Of a stretch of DNA of 64,000 nucleotides, positions 23,401 through 36,720 are shown piece by piece. Position numbers and translations under genes: made by a program. Within the stretch, counting starts at the first letter, position 1; each line of letters opens with the position of its first letter. The notes beneath the pieces are model-generated. The model was not told the origin of the DNA. It did no database searches and worked only from the letters and a program-made list of their open reading frames with translations. Origin of the DNA: Purshia tridentata (taxonomy: Eukaryota; Streptophyta; Magnoliopsida; Rosales; Rosaceae); the NCBI GenBank assembly GCA_003254885.1, contig QANT01004299.1:29950-93949 (forward strand). Direction: 5' to 3'.

Positions 23401-26400
23401 TGTGATAACCAAACACTGACACTGAATAAGACATTGGGGTCACTTGCCATGTGTGTGTATGTGTGTGTGTGTGTGTGTTTGTTTGTTGTGTAACACATGG
23501 GCACTGTTGACATCACTTGCCTATCTGGATACATGCATGCTAGGCAAACTTGCAAAAATGAAAGCTCAATATAAACAGATATTACTATTGAGGCAAGAAA
23601 GAGACTGAGGGTAGATATGTACGCACAGGTACCGAAACTATAAGTGGGTATAAATTCTTCTCAGCAAAATATGTGACCTGATGAGGAGTTCCTTTCAACG
23701 GAATCTAGTCAAAACATGAAAAATACATCAATTCCAAAACTCTTCATTATGCTTAAGCTTAAGTTCGAATATATATTACAGTGACACCTGTTGACTTAAT
23801 TATACAGACTTAAAACTTAAGTACCTACCTTTTGTACTGGCCAGTAATTGTCATAGCTTGAAATAGGCGGCAGTTGGCAAATCTTCAAAATACCCTAGAC
23901 AGTAGAGATAGAAGTTGAGGGGATTAGCCAGTATGTGTAAGCCCAGTTTTGGAAACAATTACACAGAGAAGGGAAGCATACTGTTTTCAAACCTGTGATG
24001 TAACATATATGAGCCCGTGATTACAATTCACATTATGAAGAACAGTGAAGGCAACAATTGAACCATCACAAAGCTGCCAAAGAAAACAAAGGAACTTTGT
24101 AAGTAGCCCACTTGCTCAGATAACAAACAATTTAAACTTTGAATTTGCAGATATCAACAATAACCCAAAGGCCATGGGGTCCCATCCTAAAGAACATACC
24201 CTAAACTCCTTTAGCTCATACAAACCAAACAAAAGCACATTAGCATTTGATAAACTACAAGAAATAAAATCTACTGAATTTTGACTTTCCTCTTTTTAAG
24301 AGAAATTTCTTTAAAGGTCCTCCATTCAGGATAATTATGTGATATACTTACTAAAATGCATATAAAAATTTAGGCCGTCTCAATTATTTCCCTCATTTTA
24401 GAAAATGAACTGGACTTCGCACCTGTGGATGAACACGTAGACGTTCTCTGAAAACCATAAACCAAGCTGGTCTTGACCCCGAAAGGAATAACCCCTGATA
24501 CCCAGCAATGTTCTTGAAAATTGTTATCCTCTGAGACGAGGTTCCATTTGATGTGTCCTGCCTAGCATATGTGTCCAAGGGGACACGGACGAATCTCAAA
24601 TTTCTAAGCCTGGAAGCACTAATATTGCTTGAGCCAGCAGTATTCTGTGCAGTAGCTGAATCTTCAGTTTTAGAGGTAGTCTCTGGACCTTCAAACAGGA
24701 AAGCATGGTAACAAAGAATCATCCCATCATTCAATATCCCGAAAAGGAAAGGACGGCTATGCTGTCCCGACCATCTCTGCATGGCCAGCTCAACAACTTT
24801 CATGTTCTGTATACTTTCTTTCCTGCCTTGGCCACTCACTTCTTCAGAACTTTTGTCGATCAGTTTTTGGGAAACTTTCGGTGGGTCCCGCATTAATGTA
24901 TCAACTAGGTGTGGCTTTCCAGATACAAAGTTTTCCACAGAGAAGACACAATTAAAATTTGGCACATCAAATATTTCAAGTGAACCGCTTTCATAACAAA
25001 CTACACAATATATATCACCCTGATCATGTAATACACCATCAGCACCATCAATGGCCTCGTCAATGCCTGTAGAAAGCCAAGCATCAGTACTTGTCTTCCG
25101 GAGCCATGGCTCAGGTCCTTTATCATGATACAGAGTACATGCAGATATTAATTTTTTTGAGCTCTCAAAGGCTGATGGAATGTTAATAGCAACAGTGCAC
25201 AGAGAAGGATCTGCAAATAAAAATCAGCATGAGCCAATCCATTCTGAAACATAAGATTCCAAGAAAAAATTTTAGAAATGGAAGAATGCAGCAATAAATT
25301 AAAGCCAGTAACAATATGAGAGGATATAGGATAAATACTTCTAAGTTCTAAGAGAAAATTTACTATAATTGGATGGTACATCTTCTGGCAATCAGGCATT
25401 TTATGAACATTCTGAATGACAACAGAAAACGATATTGATTTAAGGCTCTAAATTTTCAATCAAATATTCACTTGCATGTATAATTTAGCATTTAGATTAT
25501 ATGAGGACTTTAGTTAGAGATGAATTTAAGGCTCTAAACTTTCAGTTATGTGATTTTTATGAATCTGACAAAAAAATAATATTTATCTTTATGAACCAAG
25601 AAAATAAGTAAAATGGTGGTTCGTAATAATATCCGTTGACATATAAGGCAAAGTGAACAAGAGAAAGAACTATAAGAGTCACATGTCAAGAAGATCAGCA
25701 CTAAACTCCAAATCATACCTCCAACAAGAAGCCGAATACCACCATCGGACATTCTCAGTAACACATATGGATCAACAATGCAAACTGATAACACTGTGGA
25801 ACTCTCAGAACCAGTGCCCGATTCAGAGTTTGCAGTTCCAAAGCTTAAATCCTGAGTCATAAAAGAACCATCTAGAATTCTAGCACCACGTTCATAGACC
25901 TGCACAACTCGACGCCTTCAAGAAAAAAGGATTAGTGTGCAGAAGAAGGTTCACAATACTGAAGACATTCCTTGTCCTTTTACAAACTATAAAGTTCTAA
26001 ATGCATATTGAAAAGAAAACATGCAGTTAAATAAAATATTAAAAAAAAATTAAAACAAAAAACCTGTTGGAAAAGAATCTTAAAGAGAGTTAAACTACCT
26101 ATGAAGAAGATATGCATAGTCCAAGAGAGAACAAAATCTATAAAAGAATGAAAACAGGTTATTGAATTGTATGCTCACCTCCCAAATAAATTCCCTGCAG
26201 CAATTGTTCTCCCTTGCACAAAATAGTCAACACTTTCTGTGACTTCACTCAAAAGATCAGCTGTTTCAAGTACCTAGCCATCATGAGGAGAGAGGAGGTG
26301 GTGGTGGTGGTGTTGGGGTTAAAAAGAATTTCAAACAAAATCTGATGCCAATTGAAAATATGAAACACAAGACTACACTCTTCCATGTACAGAACTGTCA

Positions 26401-29400
26401 ACACATTAAACTGAAAAGTCACTTCTTTTCATCATCCTAATAGTAGCGTATATGATATGAATTAAAAAATTTCACACACATTTCTTTCCTTGCATGCTAC
26501 AAAATATGATTTCATTATGAGAAGCATGTAACTCTAGAAAACTACAAATTTATGAGTAATTACATCCTGAAAGGCACTTCCAACTTTTATCTAACGTACA
26601 AAATTAGACAACTCACCATTGTACGAGCCTCGAGACTTATAATTAAATATGCATGATACTCATCATCAGAAGCAGCTATTTTAGAAGAGTCAGCATTATG
26701 ACCGCGTGCATTCTTGTGGTAAACAGTCCAAATTCCCTTGCAACCTGGTAGTTCAACCTGCCAAGTCAAAAACGGGAGAGAGAAGAAAAGTAGGATCATT
26801 TTAACGTAATCTTGGCTAACACACAATGCATATTAGCAAAGTGTAACTAGATAATGTGAAGATATATTAAAACAGCCGCAGGGCACATACAAACTTAAAG
26901 GCCCTGGAGTAGTCAACAAATATTAATTCAACAGAAGAATAGACTACCACGGACCTCAGTAATCATTTCGGGACGAATTGACTGACGAAGAACACAGAGA
27001 GCACCATTCTTTCCATGACCGGAACAGCACACCTAAAAATTATCCAAGAAAGTATACAGTAATTTATATAACAATAAAAACAATAATGACGTGGAATACC
27101 CCAATTTTCAAAAAGAGAATAGAATTCCACATTAGCACAAATAGAAGTCTGATTAACCAAATAAGGAAGAGATAATTTTACTCACTTGCAAAAGGAGCCA
27201 AGGAAAACCAGTTCAAGTTGAAGCTATATGGCCCATTATTCTTATCAAGGACCAAAACTATAATGACAGAAATATTAGTTCATCAGACTAACCAGTTCGT
27301 AATTACTCTGTTTAGCGATTCCAGTAGCATTTGCATCAGCATTAATCCTTAAACCATAGGAGAAGTCCTTCAAAGGGCCAACATTAATCAAAGAATCCCT
27401 TACAGCAAATGAGAAAGATTTCTGCATGCAGCCAAACAAAATCATTATGTTATTTACAAATATGGTAAGCAATGAAAAGAATGCCATATGCATAGATCAA
27501 ATATAAGTAAAAGTATTTAACAATAAGAACTTAGAGCTTTCGTGCAAGCCGCAGTCTGATAACCAAAACAGAGAAATTTGCAATATCGAACCAGCAATTT
27601 CATCTACCAACTTCACAAGCAAATATTGGAACACCAATAACTATAATTAAGTTTCTGAAAACTTAACAACAAAAAAGAGAAACACCACTGTGATATAAAC
27701 AATCGAGCAGCCAGAAAAGTCAAGGTTGTAAATCTTTATTCGCTAAAATATTACATAAAAATGACATAAATGAACATATATGCATTCATTTCAAATTTGA
27801 GTGACTGGGAAGTGGGAGCTGCCTTGATGTTCCATAGGAAAGAGTGAAGATGTCGGCCTTCATTAAGGTTTTGAATGCTAATATTCTTAGAGTCTTGTTG
27901 TTTCTGTTTTAAATTTCTCTTGCAACCTTGACAGGGTTCCTCTCACTCCTTATATTTTCACGGAAGGTTAAAACACAATCAAGAAATGCATTCCCAGAAG
28001 GGTAAACAACCTGAGCTGATTCTGCATTATTTTGAGCTGACCCATATAAAGAGAGCTCCTCGCCACTAACCATATCCTGCAATGCATCAGAAGATGACAT
28101 TCGCAATCGCTTTGCTGATGGCACATCACCTTCAATATCTCCTACCTGTAAAATATATAAGCATCAGGTATGTTTCTTGTTCATGCAATTCCAGAAATTA
28201 TCAGAGAAGGAACATACTCAGTAAGGATAAAAACAAAAAATTTATTTCACTTAACCTGAAAATTACTTAAAACAAGTCAATGGGACTCTTACGGCTCTAC
28301 AGCATGTAAAATTTCAAGGTTCAACTACCTATAAAATCAAAGAATGCATCAAAGTTCCGATTTAAAAAATTTCCTTAAGTTTTAGAAAAAGGCCATTCGA
28401 CAAAAATTGTGGAGATAATATTGAAGAAGTTTATACCAATTAAACACTAAGGGCCCGTTTGGATAGGGGGTTGGATTTGGATTAATTTTAAAGAGTGTAT
28501 TTGGATTTGCCTCAAATCCAAGATGGATTTTAGAGGGCTAAATCCATCAATTTCAAATACCTTCTCCAACAAGGCATTTTAAATCCCACCATTCCTCTTT
28601 CTCTCTCTCTCTCTCTCCCTCACCTTCGGCCACAACTACTGGTGACCACCACAGGCCACCGTCGGTGACTTTTCCGACCCCCCTCCAGCGACTTTTCGGG
28701 CGGCCCTCCGACGACTTTGCTAGTCACCTCTTATTTTTTATTCTTAATCATATATTTAAAATTCTCAAAAAAAAAATTAAAATTGAAATCCTCGTTTTTA
28801 AAATTTGTATCCAAACAATAGAATTTCAAATCTAGGGATTTCAATTACATGGATTTCAAATGCATAAATTTGAAATCCAAATCTAAATTCAAGAATCCAA
28901 AAGCGCCTTAAGATAGCTTTTCAAAAAAGTTAAAAGACTATGATTGAGAGAACATCAAGTCAGAGAGTTTAAAATCCCAATAACAATAAGCAGAGTTGAA
29001 AATGAGAATACCCTTCAAAAGCAACATTAGTATCAACTTTTCCACAACTAAGTGGCAAATTAATGACTTCCAACACAAACCTCATCCTTCATACCAGAAG
29101 GCAACATTGAGGCCCCTGCTCCACAAGTAAACTGCACAAGCAAACTGTCTCCCAACCGGCTTCCCAGAAAAAATAATGAATTTCCAACTGTTGTAATTCC
29201 CTATGAAAAAAAATTAACAGATTTTTTGAACTACGATTAAGATTATATTTTAGAAGTACGATTAAGGATTATATAAATGGAACTGAAGTCCTGAAAATTG
29301 CATAGCAACTTAATTAGAGCAAAAAAAAGTTAAAAAAGTAACTAACCGATGTAAGCACTGAAGCTTTAGACTTTGAAAGATCAAGTCTCTGCACAATCCT

Positions 29401-32400
29401 GCACATTGGAAAAATAGGATTATTACCAAACAAAATAATTTGAGCATACGAATACTAAATCATATGTATGTATGTATTTATGGGAACTGACCGCCCATCA
29501 TAAACAAGGGTAAGCAATAGTAGCTCCCCCGTTTTTGTAGACAGTAAGGCTACATCATTCGATAACCAAGTTGCACTGGCAGCATCAAGCTCCACAATGA
29601 AACTAGATCTTGGCATATCTTGGCTGAAACAGAAAATACATTAATTTATGGGAAATAAAAATCTGGAGTTTCACCCAACTACCATCCTCAAAATTGAAAT
29701 TATACACAACTAAGTGATAATCATATAAACACAAATCTCTTTGGGGGGGGGGGAAGAGGGCGAAGAAAGAAGCCAATGAAATGGGAAGGAGTGTGTGGTG
29801 TGTAAGAGAGAGAAAGGGAGAAAATTGAGACCTGTTATCTACAGAAACAGCGTAACTGTTTAATGCCAATGCGCATGACGCTGACTGCATAAAGTACGAA
29901 AAAGAAGCCATAAGAATTTGCTTCACCTATTAAAGTTCCACTTGAAGAAATTAACTTACCTGGCTATGATAATGAATTGAATTTGCACCAATCACAAGAA
30001 CACCACCAATTGGGGATGGTACAGCTAGAAGCTTGTAGGCATCATGTGGGAGATTCTGACAATAATATAAATAAAAAATACAGTGCATGTAAGGATATAT
30101 TCCCAAATATCACTACTTGTACAGAATATTAAACTTTCACGTCATGTGACTGGCATCAAGCATACACATTGTCCAGTATAGCAAAAGCATGCAAGAGTTT
30201 CAAATAGATATTCAAATTTTCATGTTCAGCAGAATGCTTAAACATTTATATCATAGATCACAATGATTCCGTATTGGACACAATATACCACAGTAACAAA
30301 GTTGGGGCAAAAAAAAAACTTTTCAATGGGTAGTTTCCAAATTTTCAGATAAATTTTATCATTTCTGGAACTTACAACTGCTGACCATATGAGAGGATGC
30401 TGCTTCAAGGTTGTGCTGACACTAAGTGCGGAAATCATACAAGTATTGTGCTTCCATGAGACACGACCAGCCCAAGTAAGCTCCCGCTCATGAAGGATAA
30501 CCATCACAGGCTCAATATAACCTATACAATATATTGTCGAGCTTTAAATAACATGAAAAAAACACACAAGAAGTTATTAAAACAAACCTATTTTGTTTCA
30601 ATCTTACTTGTGAATGCAATATAAGTGAATCTGAATATTGATACCCACAACATCTTTTTATTAATAGAATTTAATTTTAGGCAGTGAATTTGAAATTCAC
30701 CCTATTTTCAAATAATCAAATTCACGTGTGGATTTCAATTAAAATATTTAATATTTCTAAAGTCTCTTTATATATTTACAATAAGAATTAAAATCTAAAT
30801 CTCATCTTTTAAATCCAAAAATCCAGACGCAGCATTAGTCTATTAGAAGTCTTACAAATATTCCAATTTTCAAAGATTGTTGGATGACCAAACTCACCAT
30901 GTACAAATGTAAAATCCTTTACATGTTTCATGTCCAATTCTCGTAGACTAATAATGTACGATGACTCAACACGAGCAGAAATTGCACCTCCAGAACAAAA
31001 ACCATCATCATCCCCAACCAAACCAGAGCCACCCTGACAGCAAAAAACTTCAGAATTAATATATAGGGGAAAACATTAAAATGTTTATTTAAAACAAAAG
31101 GTCCTTCATGTTTGCTTTAAACAGTTCATGATGTCATCTAAACTTGTGTTGGAACACCCTTTTTTAAAGGCACACCTGTACTAGAGGACCTTGGGACATG
31201 ATGACCTAGACCAATACTTGAATAGGCTACTAATGTACATTGGTTAGGATGTACATTGGTCCTTGAGACATAATGACCGTATCCATTGATAAAGGCATAC
31301 TCCATACAAGCCAATACTTAGAACAGTTGCTAAGCCAACAATGCTTCCTTTTTTTCCCTCTAAGTGCTACGATTTATATTATATTTTTCAGCAGAAGATT
31401 CCATGAGAGTGCTAGTACCACTACAACTATTAAAATACAAGGTTTAGGAGCAGAAGATACCTGAGCAGCTTTAAGTATTATCATTTGCAAAGCATAAACA
31501 AGAATGCCTCCACACCTGCCTTGAGGATCGACCTTTACCAATGGGCCTCTTGCAAATGACTCTCTACCTCTTCTTAAATGAAGCCACTCAGGTCCCTCAA
31601 AACAGTGCATAGAGCTAAGAAAAAGGTCAACACCAATGAATAAGTATTATCTTGGAACACAGTTAAACAAACTAGGAAAAATGTTGTGTTTTTAAAATTG
31701 GAAGTATCATCTCAGACCATGAGTGTTCCCGTACACTTATAAATTTTATCATTTTAAGCCAAATACCAACCTAAATTCCAATCAAGCAAAATAAATAAGG
31801 GGGACAACTAGCGAATCATCGTTCATGATACAGGTTACAGACTTTAAGCCACGTCAATCTTTAAATTGCACAACCAACTTCAAGTTGAAGTCAGTTACTG
31901 TACAGAAGCCCCCTAGCGGAGATAAGTATCCGGTTTGCAAATTTATAAACACATTTAATTCTCAGAGGTATGCACGGTTTAATATCCTTGACTTCAAACC
32001 TTCAGCACTTACAGTACTTTCCAATAAGTTAAGGTTTAATAGATATAAAATGGACCCAAATACGAAGAATAAAAAACAAAAGAATAAAAATAATGCACCT
32101 AGTACGAAGTCCATGAATCGAATCATCAAACTCTAGAACTGATATTTTTGCATCTTCAAAGGTTAAGATAATAGAATCTCTTGTTCTAGAACCATCACCG
32201 CCTCCACTTGATAATACCGCCATTGTTACCACATTGCCGTGCAATCTGCAATGCAATTACATGAGAATTATCATTAAATAATTCGAATACAATATTATGA
32301 ACAACTTATTTAGCTAATTCGTGCTAATAAGTTCCAGGGAAAATTCCAAGAAAACAATTAAAGAACCAGTAAAGCCGGGTTTAATTAGGGCAAAAGACCT

Positions 32401-32727
32401 ATAATGGCAAACGAGTTCGAGCGAAGCCCCAGAGACACCGTCCATGAGACCACCGCGTTTGGGTTCTCCTGAAGCCCTAGAACCTCTGGCGGCATCTTCC
32501 TCTTGAACTCTGACAACGTAAACTTCGAGGACATTCCCGGCGGTGACGACGAGGTTCGGGATGGGGCCGATTTCTCGGCGCGTGGGTGGCCAGTCGGACT
32601 CGAGGTCGTCGGTCTGAATCGGAGGGATCCGAGGCACGTAGTCGGCGCGTGAATGCGAGATGAACCCTGACGCGCAGTTCTCAATGCCCGTCGGCCAGTG
32701 CATCATTTTGTGTGCCGCGAAGCTCAT
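20479..32727 (-). CDS. CPSF160: CPSF160, cleavage and polyadenylation specificity factor subunit 1
   Basis: This is the large scaffold subunit of the nuclear pre-mRNA 3'-end processing complex. The 26 exons (5' to 3') are 32399-32727, 32099-32245, 31461-31614, 30898-31033, 30376-30521, 29960-30055, 29832-29884, 29492-29623, 29347-29398, 29081-29200, 28011-28145, 27293-27421, 26955-27032, 26617-26757, 26179-26273, 25719-25915, 24423-25210, 23993-24073, 23829-23894, 23627-23704, 23035-23265, 22703-22834, 22368-22544, 21760-21945, 20879-21264 and 20479-20593. All are GT-AG and sum to 4380 nt, 1459 residues, close to the roughly 1440 of Arabidopsis. Landmarks are the start MSFAAHKMMHWPTGIENCAS, the N-terminal beta-propeller (MMS1_N-like) region (RVSWKHNTCMISALS), the acidic NLS-like AKRLRMSSS, and the C-terminal CPSF_A region (LLLGDIHKSIYFLSWKEQG-type, TLDGSIGCIAPLDE). 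The end DLSLGTSFL matches the family terminus. The gene appears intact. Confidence 0.97.
28446..28911. mobile_element. MITE-like insertion in CPSF160 intron 10
   Basis: The interval starts CTAAGGGCCCGTTTGGAT and ends ATCCAAAAGCGCCTTAAG, an imperfect terminal inverted repeat bounded by TAA/TTA. Repeated subterminal TGGATTTGAAATCC-like motifs occur on both sides, with a GC-rich core (28620-28720) and a CT microsatellite (28598-28620). There is no coding capacity. The intron is 935 bp, much longer than its neighbours, consistent with insertion. Termini of this kind are widespread on plant non-autonomous DNA transposons. Confidence 0.6.
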
Positions 32728-33672
32728 CTTCGAAGGAGGAAGGTGCGAGAACCCCTAGGGTTTGGAATTCGATAGCAAGAGAGGAGAAGATTGTGAGGGT
32801 TGCTGAGAAACGACGACGTACAAGGTCTGCAGGGAGGTTAGGGTTTTAGAGTGGTGTGGAGTGAGTGTGACAGTGAGGGCTTAAACCTTTTGGGATAATT
32901 CTGCCTATGGCGGGAGGACGTAGGATCCTAAATAACAAGAAGATTCCGGACCGTTAAAACTTAACGAGGAGAAAGGGGGTGAGAGACAAAACTAATGAAT
33001 TGCTCGTATGTGTGAATCCGGTTCATCGTTAAAATTTAAAACGGTTTTCTTTTCTTTACTTTTTTCTATTCTAAATTTTTAGAACTATCAAAATAAACTA
33101 GTATTAATTGCATAAAAAATGGTGATTGGACAATAAATTTTGATTTTAACAAAAATTGTATTTTTAAGTACAACTATTATCCATTTTAGTCCTATATTAT
33201 TTTTCTTTATAATAATATTTCCATTATTCCTCTTATTGATTTTTTTTTTTTTAGTCAATTATTCCTCTTATTGGTTGGTGTTTCATGTAATACTCTTTCT
33301 TGGTCACTTTAATATATTCTAATTGTTTTTGTTATGGATATAACGAGGATTCTACGTACTCTAAACACCCTTACACATGGTCAAAAACAAACAAATTAAA
33401 TGGTATTGGTTTGAATTGTGGTATTTGGGGAAGAATTATAAATTATATTAGCAGTTTAGCACTACTTTAACTTAGACTGGAAGTGCGTAATAATATATTT
33501 ACAATAAACAGTTTGTGATAAATATGAGCATCATTTCTCTTCTCATTTGCTCTACTTTTAAATTACACAACTGAAACCTAATTCAAACAAACACAAGTTG
33601 ACTAGTAGAGGCATGTCACGACCACGTAGGAGCAAAGCCAGCGATGGCATGCCCAGCAACTCCCTTACCAAC
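32728..33672. other. CPSF160 promoter side and intergenic DNA
   Basis: The first 200 bp upstream of the CPSF160 start are the 5' UTR and promoter (GAGGAAGG- and AGGGTTT-type sequences). From 33000 the DNA is AT-rich with T-runs and contains no recognisable gene; the ORF at 33140-33322 is T-rich noise. Confidence 0.4.
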
Positions 33673-36324
33673 TTAAAACCTCATCTTTTTCTCATATCCC
33701 CTTTGCATTTCTTCTCGTATGTCCCTAGCCCTTTTTCGTACGGCACATACCTGGCCACAAGAATAACAAATTAAGAGTTAGCAGCATATCATATTCATTT
33801 TACAATTTTGAGCCTTAGTAAATATCCCAGAGTTATGGTTTCTTACCTCATTTATCCATTCCCTATAATCTCCAGAACTAGCCATTGTAATCCCATTTTC
33901 CCGATAGGTGGATTTGTCCTCAACGGAGACACTCAGCATGCTGTGTGCATCAATAATAAAGCAAACATCAAATTCATGAGCACCCTCCCTACATGGAGGA
34001 ATACCATGGAGGCTCAACTCACCCAAAAACCGATTATCTAAGGTTGTTCTAGTACTTTCTCCCTCCCAAATGGACAATGTCAACCTATGTTGATTGCCAC
34101 AATGAGAACGGAAAGTGATTCTCTTGGTGACGGTGACTGGAAATTTGGTGTTTCTTGGAATCACAATTTCCATAAAATGTTTTTCATCGGAATCTAACAA
34201 TGTAGTATCCACTCCAACCCAAAGTGACAAAGGGGTGGCATCCAATACCCTCAAGAGTTCAACCTTCCCATTTTCCTTCCCTATAATGGCTGCAGCTTTA
34301 ACAATGATACCATCATCCGGATTAATGCTCTTGCACAGCTCCTTCCCCTTGAACACATTCTGCAATAACCCCTGCACCATGGGAATACTAGATGAACCAC
34401 CAGCAAGAACAACATCATAGACACTACTTGTTTCCATGGGAAAAAGCTTTATCCCGTATCTCCTTTCCAATTCTTCTCTCACCTCCCTAGACCTTTTTCG
34501 TGTCTCTCTTACCTAGGCTCAAGTATAACAAACTAAAAGTTAGTAGAATGTCATATTGATTTCACAATGTATATATATGTGTGTGCGCGCATGTATGTAA
34601 TTTAAGACTTGTATATATCCCATGAATAATAGTTTCTTACCTCCTTTTTATGATCCCTAAAACATTGAGAACTAGCAATTGTAATCCTCTTTTTCTGACT
34701 CGTGGATTTGACCTCAACAGAGACAGTCAGCATGCCGTATGCATCAATATCAAAGCAAACATCAAATTCAGAAACACCCTTTAGAGTTGGAGTAATGCCA
34801 TGGAGGCTCAACTCGCCCAAAAAGTTATTATCTAAGGTTGTTCTAGTAATCTCTCCCTCCCAAACAGAGAATGTCACGCTATCTTGGTTGCCACAATCAC
34901 TAGTTAAAGTGATTTTCTTGGTGACGGTGACTGGAATTTTGGTGTTTCTTGGAATCACAATTTCCATGAAATGTTTTTCATCCACTCCAACCCCAAGTGA
35001 CAAAGGGGTGGCATCCAACTCATCCAAGTGTTGAAGCTTCCCAATTCCCTTCCCTTTTGAGGCTGCAGCTTGAACAGCGGCACCATATGCCACCACCTCC
35101 TCCGGATTAATGCTCATGCACAGCTCCTTCCCCTTGAACACATTCTGCAATAACTCCTGCACCTTGGGAATTCTAGATGAGCCACCAGCAAGAACAACAT
35201 CATGGACACTGCTTGTGTCCATGTTCGCATCCCTCAAACACTTTTCTACAAGCTCCACACACTTGTTGAACAAATCCATGTTGAGTTGTTCAAATTTGGA
35301 ACGAGTAATAGTAAAATGGAAATCAACACCCTGGTCCAGGTTATCAATTTCAATGTCGGTGGAATGCGTAAGTGAGAGCCTCCTCTTTGCCTTCTCGCAG
35401 GCATTTCTTAACCTCATAAGAGCTCTAGAGTTTCCGCTGACATCCAAGTCATGTTTCCTCTTGATTTCCTCCACACAATACATCACCATTCTATTATTGA
35501 AGTCTTGGCCTCCAAGATGAGCGTCTCCAGTGGGCTTCACTTTAGTAAAATTATCAACCATGAGAACTATTGAGACATCTAAAGTAGCACCACCCAGATC
35601 AAATATCATCACATTCCTTGTGTTCCTGTACCAACTGAGCTTCTTGTTGAGCCCATAAGCAATGGCTGCTGCAATTGGTTCGTAGATACACATCTGCACC
35701 CCTAGACCAGCATTGACACACGCATCTATTGTAGCTCGATGTTGTTCGTAATCGAAGTAAGCAGGGGCAGTGATTACTGCCCTCTTCACAGTTGTTTTAA
35801 GGTATGCCTCGGCAATCTCCCGCATCTTTGCGAAAACCATAGATGAGATTTCTTCAATAGAAAATTGTTTCTGTATGCCCTTGTGGGTAACCTCAATCAT
35901 GGGCTTGTCATCAGGACCTTCAATCACCTTGAATGGCCACAGCTTCATATTATCTTGAACATATGTGTCACTAAATCTTCTACCTATTAACAACCTTCTT
36001 GCATCTGCAATTAAACATTATTTTAAATTAATTCATTGGTTGATGTCAAATTGATTAAACATTATTATTCACTGAGATTCACACTATATATAAGAAAAGT
36101 AAAGTAATTTAAGTACCTATAAAGCTTTCGTTCTCATTCTCACTGAAGGCAACATAAGATGGAGTGGTCCGGTTGCCCTCATAATTGGCTATGATTTCGA
36201 TATGATCGCCGTGCCATACTCCCACGCACGAATACATTGTACCCAACCCAATCCCTATTGTATGATTCGCAACAAACTCAACATTTCTATCGGACTGCCG
36301 CAGTAACCGCGACTTCCCCGCCAT
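33673..36324 (-). CDS. aberrant HSP70-like protein with duplicated substrate-binding part
   Basis: The four exons 36117-36324, 34641-36004, 33847-34512 and 33673-33750 join in frame (2316 nt, 771 residues). Residues 1-375 form an HSP70 nucleotide-binding domain ([57 protein letters not shown]). Residues 376-520 are a substrate-binding beta domain ([28 protein letters not shown]). Exon 3 then repeats the end of the ATPase domain and the SBD in diverged form ([42 protein letters not shown]). Each SBD is followed by an intron and a short charged exon: [20 protein letters not shown] after the first, [19 protein letters not shown] after the second. The helical lid and EEVD tail are absent. The phosphate-loop Asp is Gly (residue 25), and about 16-20 residues with the catalytic Lys are missing between exons 1 and 2. 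ATP hydrolysis is therefore doubtful. It may be a transcribed oddity or an early pseudogene. Confidence 0.8.
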
Positions 36325-36720
36325 CCTTAATTCAACGGAATATAAACCTAATTTTCACACTCACAAACACCTAATTAAACCTAAGATTTAACCCTAAATT
36401 AAAAGAAGAAGATAAGAGAAACACCTGATAGGGGTCAGTGAGCGAGTGAGCGAGTTAGAAGAAAGAGAATGATCCCACGAATATGAATATTTGGAAGAAA
36501 AGCAAAATAAGGAAGAGCGAAGGGAATAAGTTGTGGTTTGTGGCTTGTTGGCTTTGGGTAAACACCCAATGTCTAAGAGGTCCCTGCTTGCTTCGAGTGG
36601 TAGAGAGAGATGACTAAACAAAATAAAAGTTTGGGGGCTGTGAGCTACGCAGGGAATTATTGTCCTCGACTATTAGACCTTGAAGGCTGTGTCTGTGTGC
36701 ATGCTTTAAATAGGGTTGAT
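36325..36720 (-). promoter_or_regulatory. 5' leader and putative TATA box of the HSP70-like gene
   Basis: On the minus strand CTATTTAAAGC at about 36703-36713 is a plausible TATA box some 380 bp upstream of the start codon. The leader between holds a possible 5'-UTR donor CAG/GTGTTTC near 36425. I looked for arrays of nGAAn heat-shock elements and did not find a convincing one. Confidence 0.35.

Noticed and set aside
31825-32136. 103-codon plus-strand ORF
   Set aside because: Antisense to a CPSF160 intron and exon 2, so a shadow of the real gene.
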